A stretch of DNA of 64,000 nucleotides. It comes from Burkholderia latens (GTDB lineage Bacteria; Pseudomonadota; Gammaproteobacteria; Burkholderiales; Burkholderiaceae). The stretch lies in NCBI RefSeq assembly GCF_001718795.1, contig NZ_CP013435.1:310001-374000 (forward strand), read 5' to 3'. A program made the position numbers and the translations under genes. The notes beneath the pieces were generated by a model, which saw nothing but the letters and a program-made list of their open reading frames with translations, had not been told where the DNA came from and did not search any database. Positions 17,985-26,420 of the stretch are shown here, piece by piece (position 1 is the first letter of the stretch; the number at the start of each line of letters is the position of its first letter).

Positions 17985-20797
17985 ACGACTCGCCCCGCAT
18001 CTTCGCGCCGCTCGGCCATCCGTACTACGTGTCCGCGCCGCCGTACCTGCAGACGTCCGGCGGTGTGCGCGCAATGCACTACCTGTGCCACGCGCTGAAC
18101 CTGCTCGGCTGCGAGGCCTACATCAACACGGATAACGTGCATCCCGATCTCCGCACGCCGTTGCTGACCGAGGAGATCGCGCGCGCGCATTTCGTCGCGG
18201 GCCGTAGCCCGGTCGCCGTCTATCCGGAGATCGTCGAAGGCAATCCGTTCAACGCACGCTGCGTCGCACGCTACCTGCTCGCGGAGCCCGGGCGCATCAA
18301 CGGGAAGCCGATCGATCTCGCGCCGACCGATCTCGTGTTCTCGTTCGGGCCGTCGATCGTGCCCGACGGCTGGCACGCCGATCTGCTCAGGGTGCCTCTC
18401 GTCGACACGCGCATCTTTCATTGCGACGGCGTCGACGACACGACGCGCCACGGCACGGCCGTGTTCCTGAATCGCCATCTGCGCCGCGGCGGTGCGCTCC
18501 ATTCCGCGACGGCCGAGTCGATCGAGATCTCGCGTCGGGTGGTTGAGCGCTCCGCGCACGAACTCGCCGAGCTGTTTCGCCGTGTCGAATGCCTGTACCT
18601 GTACGAATGGTCGACGGCGGTATTCGAGGCGCTGATGAGCGGCTGCCCGGTCGTGTGCATCCTGAACGACGCGTCGATGCCGAAGGCCGAGCGGTGGGTC
18701 ATGAACGGCAAGGGGATCGCGTGGGGGCTGGATCCGCGCGAGATCGCGCACGCGAAAGCGACCGTGCACGAAGCGCGCGACGTATATCGCGAAGAAGAAG
18801 CACTGTTTTGGCGGCAACTGCGGGCGTTCGTCGAGAAGACGCAGGCGCGCGCCGACGAGCTCGACGTGCTGCCGGCGGCGCAGTGCGCGGCCGGCGCGGG
18901 GACCGTGACCACTGCACGGCCGGCCGCCGGCTCCGCGGCGCGGAGCATGGCCGTCGTGTGCGCCGCGCCGGTAACCGATCCGCACATCGCCGCGCGGTTC
19001 GCCGCGCCATTTCATGCGCTTGCGCGCGAATGGAACGTCGAATTTCCTGTCGGCGACACCGGCATCGATCTCGACGCGCTACAGCGCGCCGACGTGATCG
19101 TGCTGCATGACGCGACCGCGGCGCTGCTGTCCGGCGCCGCGCTCGAGCAACTGTTCGCGCTCGGCAAGCCGGTGGTGTGCGACCTGGACCGACCGTTCGA
19201 CGCGATCGTGCTCGCCGATCCGGACATCGCGGGAAGCGCTCGCCGACGCGCCGCCATGCGCGACGCGATCCGTCGTGCCGACGCACTGGTGGTGCGCTCG
19301 GACGCGATCGCTGCCACGTACCGGCACGTCAACGCGGCGGTACACGTGCTGCCGGTCGATGCGGAGCCGGCGCGCCATGGCGCGCTGTATGCGCGACTGT
19401 CCGAACACGGGCGGCGAGCCGCTGCAGCGGCACCGGCGCCGGGTGGCTCGCCCGCACCGCAGACGCGATCGGCGAAGCGGCTCGTCGCGTACGCTGTCGA
19501 CCCCGTCGATGGTGCATCCATGCAGCGCCGTCTCGTGTTGCCGTTCGCGCGGCTCGCTGACGAGTGGACGCTCGTCAGCGGCCTGGCCGACGCCGCTGCG
19601 ATCGCCACCGCCGACGCCGTGCTGCTCGATCGCCACACGCCGGGCCTGCTGCCGCTGACGGCGCTGAGCGCAATCTTCGAATTCGACAAGCCGGTGATCT
19701 ACGCAACCGATATTCAGCCGCCCGCGCAACCGATGGCGGCCGACCCGGCGCTCGCCGGCATTGCGTTCACAATCGGCAACGCGCACGCGATCGTCGTGCC
19801 GACACCGGATCTCGCGCGCCAGTACCGGCCCTGGAATCCGAACGTGTTCGTGCTGCCCGACAGTGTCGATCTCGAACTGTTTTTGCGCCCGGTGCGGGCC
19901 TGCAATGACGCGCGCGTGACGATTGGCGTCGCCGGCGCGGCGCTGCTGCCGGATAACTTCGCGCTGGTCGATGCCGCGCTGCGCGCCGCGTATGCGCGCC
20001 ATCCGGGCCGCATCGCCGTGCAATTCTTCGGCGCGCACGTGCCGGCCGGCTGGGAGCAGCATCCGGCGAGCGAATTCGTGCACGCGCCGGAGGGATACCG
20101 CGCGTATGCGCAGCAACTGCGCACGCTGGAATGGGACGTAGCGTTGATGCCGCTTGCCGATACCGACGACGGGGCGGCGAGCGCGATCCAGCGGCAGGAG
20201 TTCGCCGCCGCCGGTATTGCGCTCGTCGCAAGCGACCGGCCGGCGCTGCGCGCCGAACTGGACGACGGCGACGACGTACTGCTTGCCGGCGATGCCGCGC
20301 ACGCATGGGACGACGCGCTCGATCGCGTGGTCACGCAGCCCGCGCTGCGCAGGCGGATCGCGCGTACCGCTCAGGCTCGTGTGCGCAAGCACGGTGCGCT
20401 GCAAGCGCGCGTGCCGATCATTCGCGAGACCTACCGGCGGTGCGTCGAACGCAAGGGTACGGCCGTGCCGTTGCCGCCGCGCGATGCGCCAATTCCCGGT
20501 GTGCTGATTCTTGACGCGGAGGGCGACGCCGAACGCGTGGAGGCCGCGCTGCGCGTCGTCGCGACGCGGGCGGAACGGGATCTGCTGAGCGTGGTGCTGA
20601 CGACGGCGGCCGGAGCGCTGCCCGAGTGGACCGAGCGGCTGCGTTACGTGAGCACGTCGACGCAGGAATACCCGGCCACCGCGGATCAGCTCGCGGCGAT
20701 GCCGGCGTTCGACTGGGTTGCGATCGTCGATGTGGCGGATATCGAGGTGGGTAACGCTTCGCTGGAAGCGGTGGCTGCGGACGCGGTGATCGACTGA
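17981..20797 (+). CDS. Large multidomain glycosyltransferase (GT-B type)
   Basis: A 938-residue protein starting at the ATG that overlaps the aminotransferase stop (ATGA). Residues ~1-300 form one glycosyltransferase-like unit (YYVSAPPYLQTSGGVRAMHY at the N-terminus, EWSTAVFEALMSGCPVVCI as acceptor/donor-site signature). Residues ~320-480 look like an isolated N-terminal GT-B Rossmann half. Residues ~500-830 form another GT4-like unit with LPDSVDLELFL and a C-terminal EFAAAGIALVASDRP. The last ~100 residues resemble a nucleotide-sugar-binding start without a full domain. No signal peptide. Probably assembles more than one glycosidic bond of the flagellar glycan, which is inference from domain number and position. 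Confidence 0.72.
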   Translation: MNDSPRIFAPLGHPYYVSAPPYLQTSGGVRAMHYLCHALNLLGCEAYINTDNVHPDLRTPLLTEEIARAHFVAGRSPVAVYPEIVEGNPFNARCVARYLLAEPGRINGKPIDLAPTDLVFSFGPSIVPDGWHADLLRVPLVDTRIFHCDGVDDTTRHGTAVFLNRHLRRGGALHSATAESIEISRRVVERSAHELAELFRRVECLYLYEWSTAVFEALMSGCPVVCILNDASMPKAERWVMNGKGIAWGLDPREIAHAKATVHEARDVYREEEALFWRQLRAFVEKTQARADELDVLPAAQCAAGAGTVTTARPAAGSAARSMAVVCAAPVTDPHIAARFAAPFHALAREWNVEFPVGDTGIDLDALQRADVIVLHDATAALLSGAALEQLFALGKPVVCDLDRPFDAIVLADPDIAGSARRRAAMRDAIRRADALVVRSDAIAATYRHVNAAVHVLPVDAEPARHGALYARLSEHGRRAAAAAPAPGGSPAPQTRSAKRLVAYAVDPVDGASMQRRLVLPFARLADEWTLVSGLADAAAIATADAVLLDRHTPGLLPLTALSAIFEFDKPVIYATDIQPPAQPMAADPALAGIAFTIGNAHAIVVPTPDLARQYRPWNPNVFVLPDSVDLELFLRPVRACNDARVTIGVAGAALLPDNFALVDAALRAAYARHPGRIAVQFFGAHVPAGWEQHPASEFVHAPEGYRAYAQQLRTLEWDVALMPLADTDDGAASAIQRQEFAAAGIALVASDRPALRAELDDGDDVLLAGDAAHAWDDALDRVVTQPALRRRIARTAQARVRKHGALQARVPIIRETYRRCVERKGTAVPLPPRDAPIPGVLILDAEGDAERVEAALRVVATRAERDLLSVVLTTAAGALPEWTERLRYVSTSTQEYPATADQLAAMPAFDWVAIVDVADIEVGNASLEAVAADAVID

Positions 20798-20844
20798 CGC
20801 TGTGCGCGGGTCGGTGCAGGTTCGCGGTGCGGGACTCGTGCATT

Positions 20845-21688
20845 TCATCCGTCGTATATACGATTCGACGCACCTCGGGCGGATAGGCAAACAAGGGAAT
20901 CACCTGTTCCCATTGGCGCTGCCACATGGCCGCGACGGTCGGGAATTCGCGGCCCCACTCGCTTTGCGCAAAGGCGTCGAGCGCTGCCGCCTCCGCCTCG
21001 GCCGTGGCGGCCATGTAGATCGGCTTGATCCCGGCAGCCAGCGGCTTGCGGTCCTTCCAGCTAGCCAGGTTCAGCGAATTTCGGATCAGATGCACGATGC
21101 AGGTCTGGATTTGGGCGGCCGGATAGACCGCCTCGATCGCTTCGGGGAAGCCGCGCAACCCATCGACCACCGCGATCAGGATGTCGTGCAAGCCGCGGTT
21201 CTTCAGCTCGTTGAAGACCTTCAGCCAGAACTTGGCGCCTTCGGTTTGCTCGATCCACAAACCCAGTACTTCCTTGCGGCCGTCGGCGCCGATGCCCAGC
21301 GCCAAATAGACCGCCTTGTTTTGACCGTGCCTTCGTCGCGGATCTTCAGCCGCAGCGCGTCGAAGATCGGATACATGGCCTCGAGCGGGCGCTGCTGCCA
21401 CTGTTCGACGTCGGGCCGTTGGGCGTCAGGACCGTCTTACGGCTTGGTGCCGTTGCGGTGGTTACCCCTGCCTTGCTCGGTCTCGGCGTCCAGATGGTGG
21501 CTCAACTCGGCCGCGAGCATGCGCTCGGCCAGTTGCTTCTTGAGCTGACCGGCCAGTCCCGATTCGCCCAGGATCGACTCGGCATCCTTGCCCTGAACCT
21601 GGGCAAGCAACTGACCGATCAGCTCATCGGGAAACAGATTTGGTGCCTTCGGATTCTTGCTCTTTTTGCTCACTGTTGCATCTGTCAT
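20845..21688 (-). pseudogene. Decayed IS256-family transposase
   Basis: Read leftward, the N-terminus is intact for ~83 residues (MTDATVSKKSKNPKAP, then a helical LIGQLLAQVQGKDAESILG region) and stops at HRNGTKP. One missing base there, if restored, continues as RKTVLTPNG. Roughly 80 residues are then absent, the frame resumes at a QQRPLEAMYPIFDALRLKIR stretch, and a second missing base near 21324 shifts it into NKAVYLALGIGADGRKEVL. The catalytic-core part that remains includes VDGLRGFPEAI and ASWKDRKPLAAGIKPIY. The protein ends at RRIVYTT, lacking the last ~60 residues. This is an old, immobile remnant at the boundary between the glycan locus and the T6SS island. Confidence 0.88.
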
Positions 21689-21929
21689 AGGACGTTAGCT
21701 CCGTTATCGTCTCATGACCTCGGCACACTAAAAATCCGACAGGCTCGTGGCGTTCCGTTCCCGCTGATCGCGGAATCCAGCGGGCCTCCGCGACGATTGA
21801 CGTGCAGACCCGTCAGGCTAAGCGGTTATCATAGCAACGTCAAACGTTGGCGTGCCCGACACATTCAGCGCAACCGCGCCAGAGGAAGACTCGGCATTTT
21901 ACTGTCCGGCCGGTTCATTATTTCACGCA

Positions 21930-23741
21930 ATGGATCATCTGCTTCCGCACTACGAAAGAGAACTTTCACTGCTGCGCCGGTCAGTTGCGATCTTTGCGAC
22001 ACGCTATCCCAAAATTGCCGTTCGTCTCGGGATTTCCGGCGACCGCTCCGAAGATCCCCACGTCGAACGGATGCTGCAGTCGTTCGCTCTCCTTGCTGCG
22101 GATATAGGAAGCCGGCTCGACGACAACTATCCGGAATTCGCCGAGGCCCTCCTTGGCATGCTGTATCCCCAGTATCTCCGAACGGTTCCTGCGTGTGCAA
22201 TCGCGCAGTTCGATGTCTCAGACATGTTCGAAAAGCTGACTGAGCCCTCGCTCGTTGCCCTCGGCACGGAACTGGCGAGCAAAACGGAAGACTGCCTTTT
22301 CCGAACCGTATATGACGTAACGTTAGCTCCCGTGCGGATTTCGACTGCACGCTACGCTCCGACAACTGCCGTTCCCGCCGACGTCGTCCTGCCCGCCGGC
22401 ACAACCGGTCTGCTTTCCATCACCTTTGAGGTTGCCCGCCCCGACTTTCGCATCGACGCCGTTCCCCGTCCGTTGCGCATCCATGTCGACGGCCCTCGCG
22501 AAGTCGTCGGCGCGGCAATGGATACGATGACAATGCACACGGCCGCCGCCTTCGTCGAAAACGCCGAACATCGCTGGTCAACGCTGACCACGCCGCCGCT
22601 TGCCGCCGCCGGCTACGATGAAGCCGAGAAGCTGCTCGACGAAGACGACGGGCCGCCGGCCCTGCGGCTACTCAGCGAATATTTTGCGTTTCCGAAGAAA
22701 TTCGATTTCGTTGACGTCGACCTCGCCGCGCTCGCACATACGGCGGGCTCCAGCCGGCAACTCACCTTGCATCTCGCCATTTGCGACGTTCATCCAGATT
22801 CGTGGACGGCACAGCGACTAAAGAATCTATCGGCGGACAATCTGAGGTTTTTTTGCACGCCAATCGTCAACCTGTTCCGGCTTACGTCGCTGCCACTCAA
22901 GCGGAGTCCGATCACGAACACGTATCCCGTGCAATCCCAGAATACGGGTGTTGCGGGTGTCGAAGTTTGGTCTGTCGAGTCGGTCCGCGCCACGAAAGGC
23001 AGTTCAAGAGCGAATATCATTCATCCGTTCACGTCGCTCATGCACGGCGATTCCGGCAAACCAGCGGGCCCCTATTGGGTCCTCATGCACCATAACGCGG
23101 CCTTGCCATCGGGAAAGAAGGAAACCGCGCTCAGCTTGGTCGAACTCGACGGCCGACCGGCGACCGACACCGGAATCGAGCAGATAACGGCAGATGTCAC
23201 CTGCTCGAATGGCAATTTCCCTCGCACGATGCGGGCCGGCGCCGAGGATGGTGATCTGGTAAACGAGCAGGGACCGATGGTTTCTCGCATCGTGATGCTG
23301 GACGCGCCGACAGAAGTGGCGCGATTGTCAGGTGATGGCGACGCAGCTTGGCGGCTCATCACGCAGTTTGCCCCGCACTCGATCGAATTGACCCGCACCG
23401 GGCTTGCGGAGCTGAAACGCCTGTTCCGCCAGTTCATCGCTCAATCCGCTGGACACGCGAAACTCCTCGACGGACTGACCAATCTGAGCCATCGAGCCAA
23501 ACAGCTCTGGCTTCCAGGAAAACCAATGCCGAGTTTCGTTCGGGGTTTGGAAGTGACGTTGACGGTCGACGAACAAGCGTTTGCCGCCGTCAGTTTGAAC
23601 TCTTTCATTAGCGTGATGGAGCACTTCTTCACCGTGCACGCGCCGACGACCAGCTTTGTCCAACTTGTCGTGATGTCGGCCAACTCCGGCGCGGAAATTC
23701 GACGTTGCGCGCCACGACCTGGCACAACCATGCTCGCCTGA
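21930..23741 (+). CDS. tssF: TssF-type T6SS baseplate protein, orphan
   Basis: A 603-residue protein with the TssF opening LLPHYERELSLLRRS, YPKIAVRLGISG, EDPHVERMLQSFALLAADI and LDDNYPEFAEALL, and a conserved C-terminal YPVQSQNTGVAGVEVW region. TssF joins TssG, TssK and TssE in the T6SS baseplate wedge in the cytoplasm. None of these partners, nor TssB/C or Hcp, is nearby. A GTG start at 21852 would add 26 residues without family similarity, so the ATG at 21930 is preferred, though neither has a clear ribosome-binding site. The 3' third is duplicated at 25471-26037. Base composition is lower in GC than the glycan operons, suggesting acquisition with the island. Confidence 0.85.
   Translation: MDHLLPHYERELSLLRRSVAIFATRYPKIAVRLGISGDRSEDPHVERMLQSFALLAADIGSRLDDNYPEFAEALLGMLYPQYLRTVPACAIAQFDVSDMFEKLTEPSLVALGTELASKTEDCLFRTVYDVTLAPVRISTARYAPTTAVPADVVLPAGTTGLLSITFEVARPDFRIDAVPRPLRIHVDGPREVVGAAMDTMTMHTAAAFVENAEHRWSTLTTPPLAAAGYDEAEKLLDEDDGPPALRLLSEYFAFPKKFDFVDVDLAALAHTAGSSRQLTLHLAICDVHPDSWTAQRLKNLSADNLRFFCTPIVNLFRLTSLPLKRSPITNTYPVQSQNTGVAGVEVWSVESVRATKGSSRANIIHPFTSLMHGDSGKPAGPYWVLMHHNAALPSGKKETALSLVELDGRPATDTGIEQITADVTCSNGNFPRTMRAGAEDGDLVNEQGPMVSRIVMLDAPTEVARLSGDGDAAWRLITQFAPHSIELTRTGLAELKRLFRQFIAQSAGHAKLLDGLTNLSHRAKQLWLPGKPMPSFVRGLEVTLTVDEQAFAAVSLNSFISVMEHFFTVHAPTTSFVQLVVMSANSGAEIRRCAPRPGTTMLA
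23190..23741 (+). repeat. tssF 3' segment duplicated at 25471-26037
   Basis: The stretch beginning GCAGATGTCACCTGCTCGAA recurs in the same orientation from 25471 with many identical blocks and scattered substitutions. The two copies bracket a T6SS module (23742-25470) and mark a past tandem duplication. Confidence 0.88.
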
Positions 23742-23792
23742 TTTTCCTGCCTCTAAACCGCGAAGATCAAGTCACTCTGTAGCCCATGCCGA

Positions 23793-24044
23793 TCAGGTAA
23801 GGCTCGAAATCAGATGACAACCGCAGGTCGCCCGGTGACCGTGCCGGGCAATCGGAACACCGTTATCTGTCATCGATTCATCGCCCTCTTCGATAAAATT
23901 CGGTTTGACGTCCGGGTGTTGGGGGCAAGTTACCTCATCCCTCTTGCGAGCAACGAAACGACCGTCGAAACGCATCGTCGACGAACCCGTGATCACTTTG
24001 CCGCCGTGGTCTGTATCATCGCCGACACGGATGAGATTCATCAT
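23793..24044 (-). CDS. PAAR-type T6SS spike-tip protein (module 2)
   Basis: An 83-residue protein with the PAAR pattern: LIRVGDDTDHGGKVITGSST at the N-terminus, VTCPQHPDVKPN with Cys and His, and C-terminal PIARHGHRATCGC. PAAR proteins cap the VgrG spike, bind zinc through His and Cys, and carry effectors. Start at 24044 is preceded by AAGG about 8 nt upstream. An adjacent in-frame ATG is equally possible. It lies 11 bp downstream of immunity candidate 6 and converges on tssF. It belongs to the truncated second module and has no intact effector partner of its own. Confidence 0.82.
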   Translation of the reverse strand: MMNLIRVGDDTDHGGKVITGSSTMRFDGRFVARKRDEVTCPQHPDVKPNFIEEGDESMTDNGVPIARHGHRATCGCHLISSLT

Positions 24045-24055
24045 CGCAGAATACC

Positions 24056-24787
24056 TTACGAACGATAGCGAAAATAGTGAATACCATATTCGAGATCTCG
24101 ATTCTCCGGCCTCATCTGCTTCGACGAACGTACGAGATTAATCCTACGTACGTCACTCCAGCCGTAGCACGAGAAAACGACCTCGGCCAATCTAGCGAAG
24201 TGCTTCATCTTCAGATAAGCACGGTGGAATAATATCCAAAAAACAATCAATGAAAAACCCCAAGCACCGGTCATTACCAGAATATGCGTACTTAAATCAA
24301 TCCCCTCATGGTTCCGGAACATAAAGACCGTTACAATACCACTGCAAAACCCCCAGGCGATTAACATGAATTTCATAAGCCAGCGATAAAGTGCCGATCG
24401 CCCTCTCGTCGCATGTGGATACACCGCCACCATATCGTCCTGAACTCTCCGGATTGAATAGGTAAAGTACCGATCACGCGGCCTCGGTTCGGCAACGATC
24501 TCGACCTCATCACCGTCTTTCATCGGCATTTTCCAGAGCCATCCCTCGATCTGCTTGCCGTCGAGTTCAAATTCCACCCAGTCCGCTTCTTCCTCCGAAT
24601 TCGCGGAAGATTGAATTAACCCAATTGCAGATGCACCCATGCCCGCCAACGCTGCCCCAGCAGCCGTCGCTTGTATGTAGGCATGCTGCGCTTCACTTAA
24701 AACGAAATCCTGCTGGCGACGCCGGCACTTAAGGTTACTGATCGTGCCTCGCAGCACCTGAACTGCATATTCTCGCTCGGAACTCAT
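24056..24787 (-). CDS. Membrane immunity candidate 6 (divergent member of the array family)
   Basis: A 243-residue protein homologous to the five tandem proteins at 26421-30328. It shares LRGTIxxLxxRR near the N-terminus, an ALAG motif, the WVEFELDGKQIEGWLW block and DGDEVEIVAEPR. Two membrane helices lie at about 134-158 and 166-188, with a cytoplasmic-looking C-terminus. It overlaps the truncated effector upstream by 4 bp (ATGA), the close coupling expected for an effector-immunity pair. In the VasX paradigm the immunity protein is a membrane protein that blocks pore formation. That role is inferred here from position and topology. Confidence 0.68.
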   Translation of the reverse strand: MSSEREYAVQVLRGTISNLKCRRRQQDFVLSEAQHAYIQATAAGAALAGMGASAIGLIQSSANSEEEADWVEFELDGKQIEGWLWKMPMKDGDEVEIVAEPRPRDRYFTYSIRRVQDDMVAVYPHATRGRSALYRWLMKFMLIAWGFCSGIVTVFMFRNHEGIDLSTHILVMTGAWGFSLIVFWILFHRAYLKMKHFARLAEVVFSCYGWSDVRRINLVRSSKQMRPENRDLEYGIHYFRYRS

Positions 24788-25470
24788 GCCATCTCCGTCA
24801 TTGCCTTATCAAAGTCTTTTTCCTGTTGCTCCATATCTGTGTATTTCTCGACGCCATGATCTTTCACTCGAAGGATAGCCTCTTTACCGGTACCAAATGC
24901 ACACCGAGAACACCAGGACTCCAACTCATCGGGGGTTAGGGTATCGGCAAGTACCTGCAATGCAAACAATCCAATCGTCGCTTCCCACGTGATTAGCATG
25001 CTCACCGCTCGCAGTGATGCAATCATTACCACTCGCGGCGCCACTGTCTCGACCGCCATAATAACGACGCGGCTTCCAGTACGGGCTGCCAGTTTCTTAA
25101 ACAGTGGCGCTGCAGTACTAATGGCATCGATCACGAACGCTGTGCCGCTGGCCACCCCTAACCCAGCCTTCACGAATAACACTGCCATCACATCATATTG
25201 GCCGGCCTTTTCCTTCTTACTCCCTGCCCCAGCATCTAACCACGCCGCCGCAAATGCCCCAGCCCCCGACAAAAAGCCACCTACCATCTTCCAACTCATC
25301 GTCCGAACAGCCTTCTTCAGCGTCCCGTAATACGGAGTCATCGTAATTGTGATGATCGACGCACTGAGTGATGCGCCAGACTTGATCAACTTGGCGTTGG
25401 TATCTTCGTCCTTGGCTTCCGACATCCGATGCCAGGAATTCACCAACCCACATGGCGCAGCAATCAAACT
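24784..25470 (-). pseudogene. C-terminal remnant of a VasX-like effector (module 2)
   Basis: From an internal ATG at 25425 (MSEAKDEDTNAK) 213 residues remain. They align with the last ~250 residues of the full effector at 30331-33192: the hydrophobic membrane segments up to AISTAAPLF (AISSSAPLL in the intact protein), and a C-terminus TPDELESW...AFGTG versus TPDDLENW...PFGTA. About 700 N-terminal residues are missing because the frame runs into the duplicated tssF piece on the opposite strand at ~25470. Without the VasX N-terminal region it should not be loaded onto VgrG. It may persist as an orphan toxin tail available for recombination. Confidence 0.78.
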
Positions 25471-26037
25471 GCAGACGTCATCTGCTCGAATGGCAATTTC
25501 CCTAGAACGATGCGAGCAGGCGCCGAGGATGGCGATCTGGTCAACGAGCAAGGAACGATGGTTTCTCGCATCGTGATGCTGGATGCGCCAACAGAAGTCG
25601 TGCGATTGTCGTGCGAAGGCGACGCAGCTTGGCGACTCATCACACAGTTTTCCCCGCACTCGATCGAATTGACCCGCACCGGGCTTGCGGAGGTGAACCG
25701 CCCGTTCCGCCAGTTCACCGCTTACTCCGAAGTACACACGAAACGGGTTGACGGACTGACGAACCTGAGCCATCGAGCCAAACAGCTCTGGCTTCCAGGA
25801 AAACCAATGCCGAGTTTCGTTTGGAGCTTGGAAGTGACGTTGACGGTCGACGAACAAGCGTTTGCCGCCGTCAGTTTGAACGCGTTCATCAGCGTGATGG
25901 ATCACTGCTTCACGGTGCACGCGCCGACGATCAGCTTTGTTCAACTCGTCGTGATGTCGGCCAACACTGGTGGAGAAATTAGACGCTGTGCACCGCGACC
26001 TGGCACAATTCCGCTCGCTTGGCAGGCTATGGCATAG
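25471..26037 (+). pseudogene. Duplicated 3' fragment of tssF
   Basis: Encodes ~185 residues closely matching the TssF C-terminus at 23190-23741 (shared SNGNFPRTMRAGAEDGDLVN, SRIVMLDAPTEV, LTNLSHRAKQLWLPGKP). The open frame continues from an ATG at 25429, but the first 14 codons come from the neighbouring antisense effector, so there is no native start. The end differs slightly, with eight extra residues after the conserved PRPGT. It is a duplication scar rather than a functional gene. Confidence 0.85.
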
Positions 26038-26089
26038 TCCGCAAAAACAGATAGGCGCATGCCTTGTCAGCATAGAGCGCATTTCTTCT

Positions 26090-26365
26090 TCAGACCGTCG
26101 AACATCCCGATCCACTGCCTGCCTTAACGTGGTTCGTTCCGCACGGGCACAGAACCAGATCGCCATCCAAGACGCATGACCGACCGTCCTCTTGCATATC
26201 GGTACCGCTACCTTGGATCGGATGCTCGCCAGGACATTTGGTGCACGTTGCCATTTCGTGATCCAGGGCGATACGTCTGTCGCCATCATACATACTCGAA
26301 GCGGTCGCGATAACGTGGCCGCCTGTCGTAGTCAAATCGCCATCACATACCAATGCCTTGCTCAC
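26090..26365 (-). CDS. PAAR-type T6SS spike-tip protein (module 1)
   Basis: A 91-residue protein with PAAR-like features: ALVCDGDLTTTGGHVIATAS at the N-terminus, a central ATCTKCPGEHPIQGSGTDM and a C-terminal VLDGDLVLCPCGTNH. Cys and His residues could hold zinc at the spike tip. It is the last gene of the leftward vgrG-adaptor-effector-immunity series. The gap to the array is 55 bp, and 52 bp separate it from the tssF fragment, the same arrangement as PAAR 2 beside the full tssF. It probably tops the VgrG encoded at 34225-36756. Confidence 0.78.
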   Translation of the reverse strand: MSKALVCDGDLTTTGGHVIATASSMYDGDRRIALDHEMATCTKCPGEHPIQGSGTDMQEDGRSCVLDGDLVLCPCGTNHVKAGSGSGCSTV

Positions 26366-26420
26366 AATACTCTCTCGTCAATTGACTGGCGGTAGCAGTT
26401 CGATACCGATCGATGAGGAC

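Noticed and set aside
19079..20890. 603-codon minus-strand frame under the large glycosyltransferase gene
   Set aside because: Arg/His-rich composition without domains. The plus frame has glycosyltransferase motifs and is coupled to the aminotransferase gene.
24784..26289. A single 501-codon minus-strand gene
   Set aside because: Only the last ~213 codons resemble the VasX-like effector. The rest is the antisense of the duplicated tssF fragment, so the frame is an accidental fusion.
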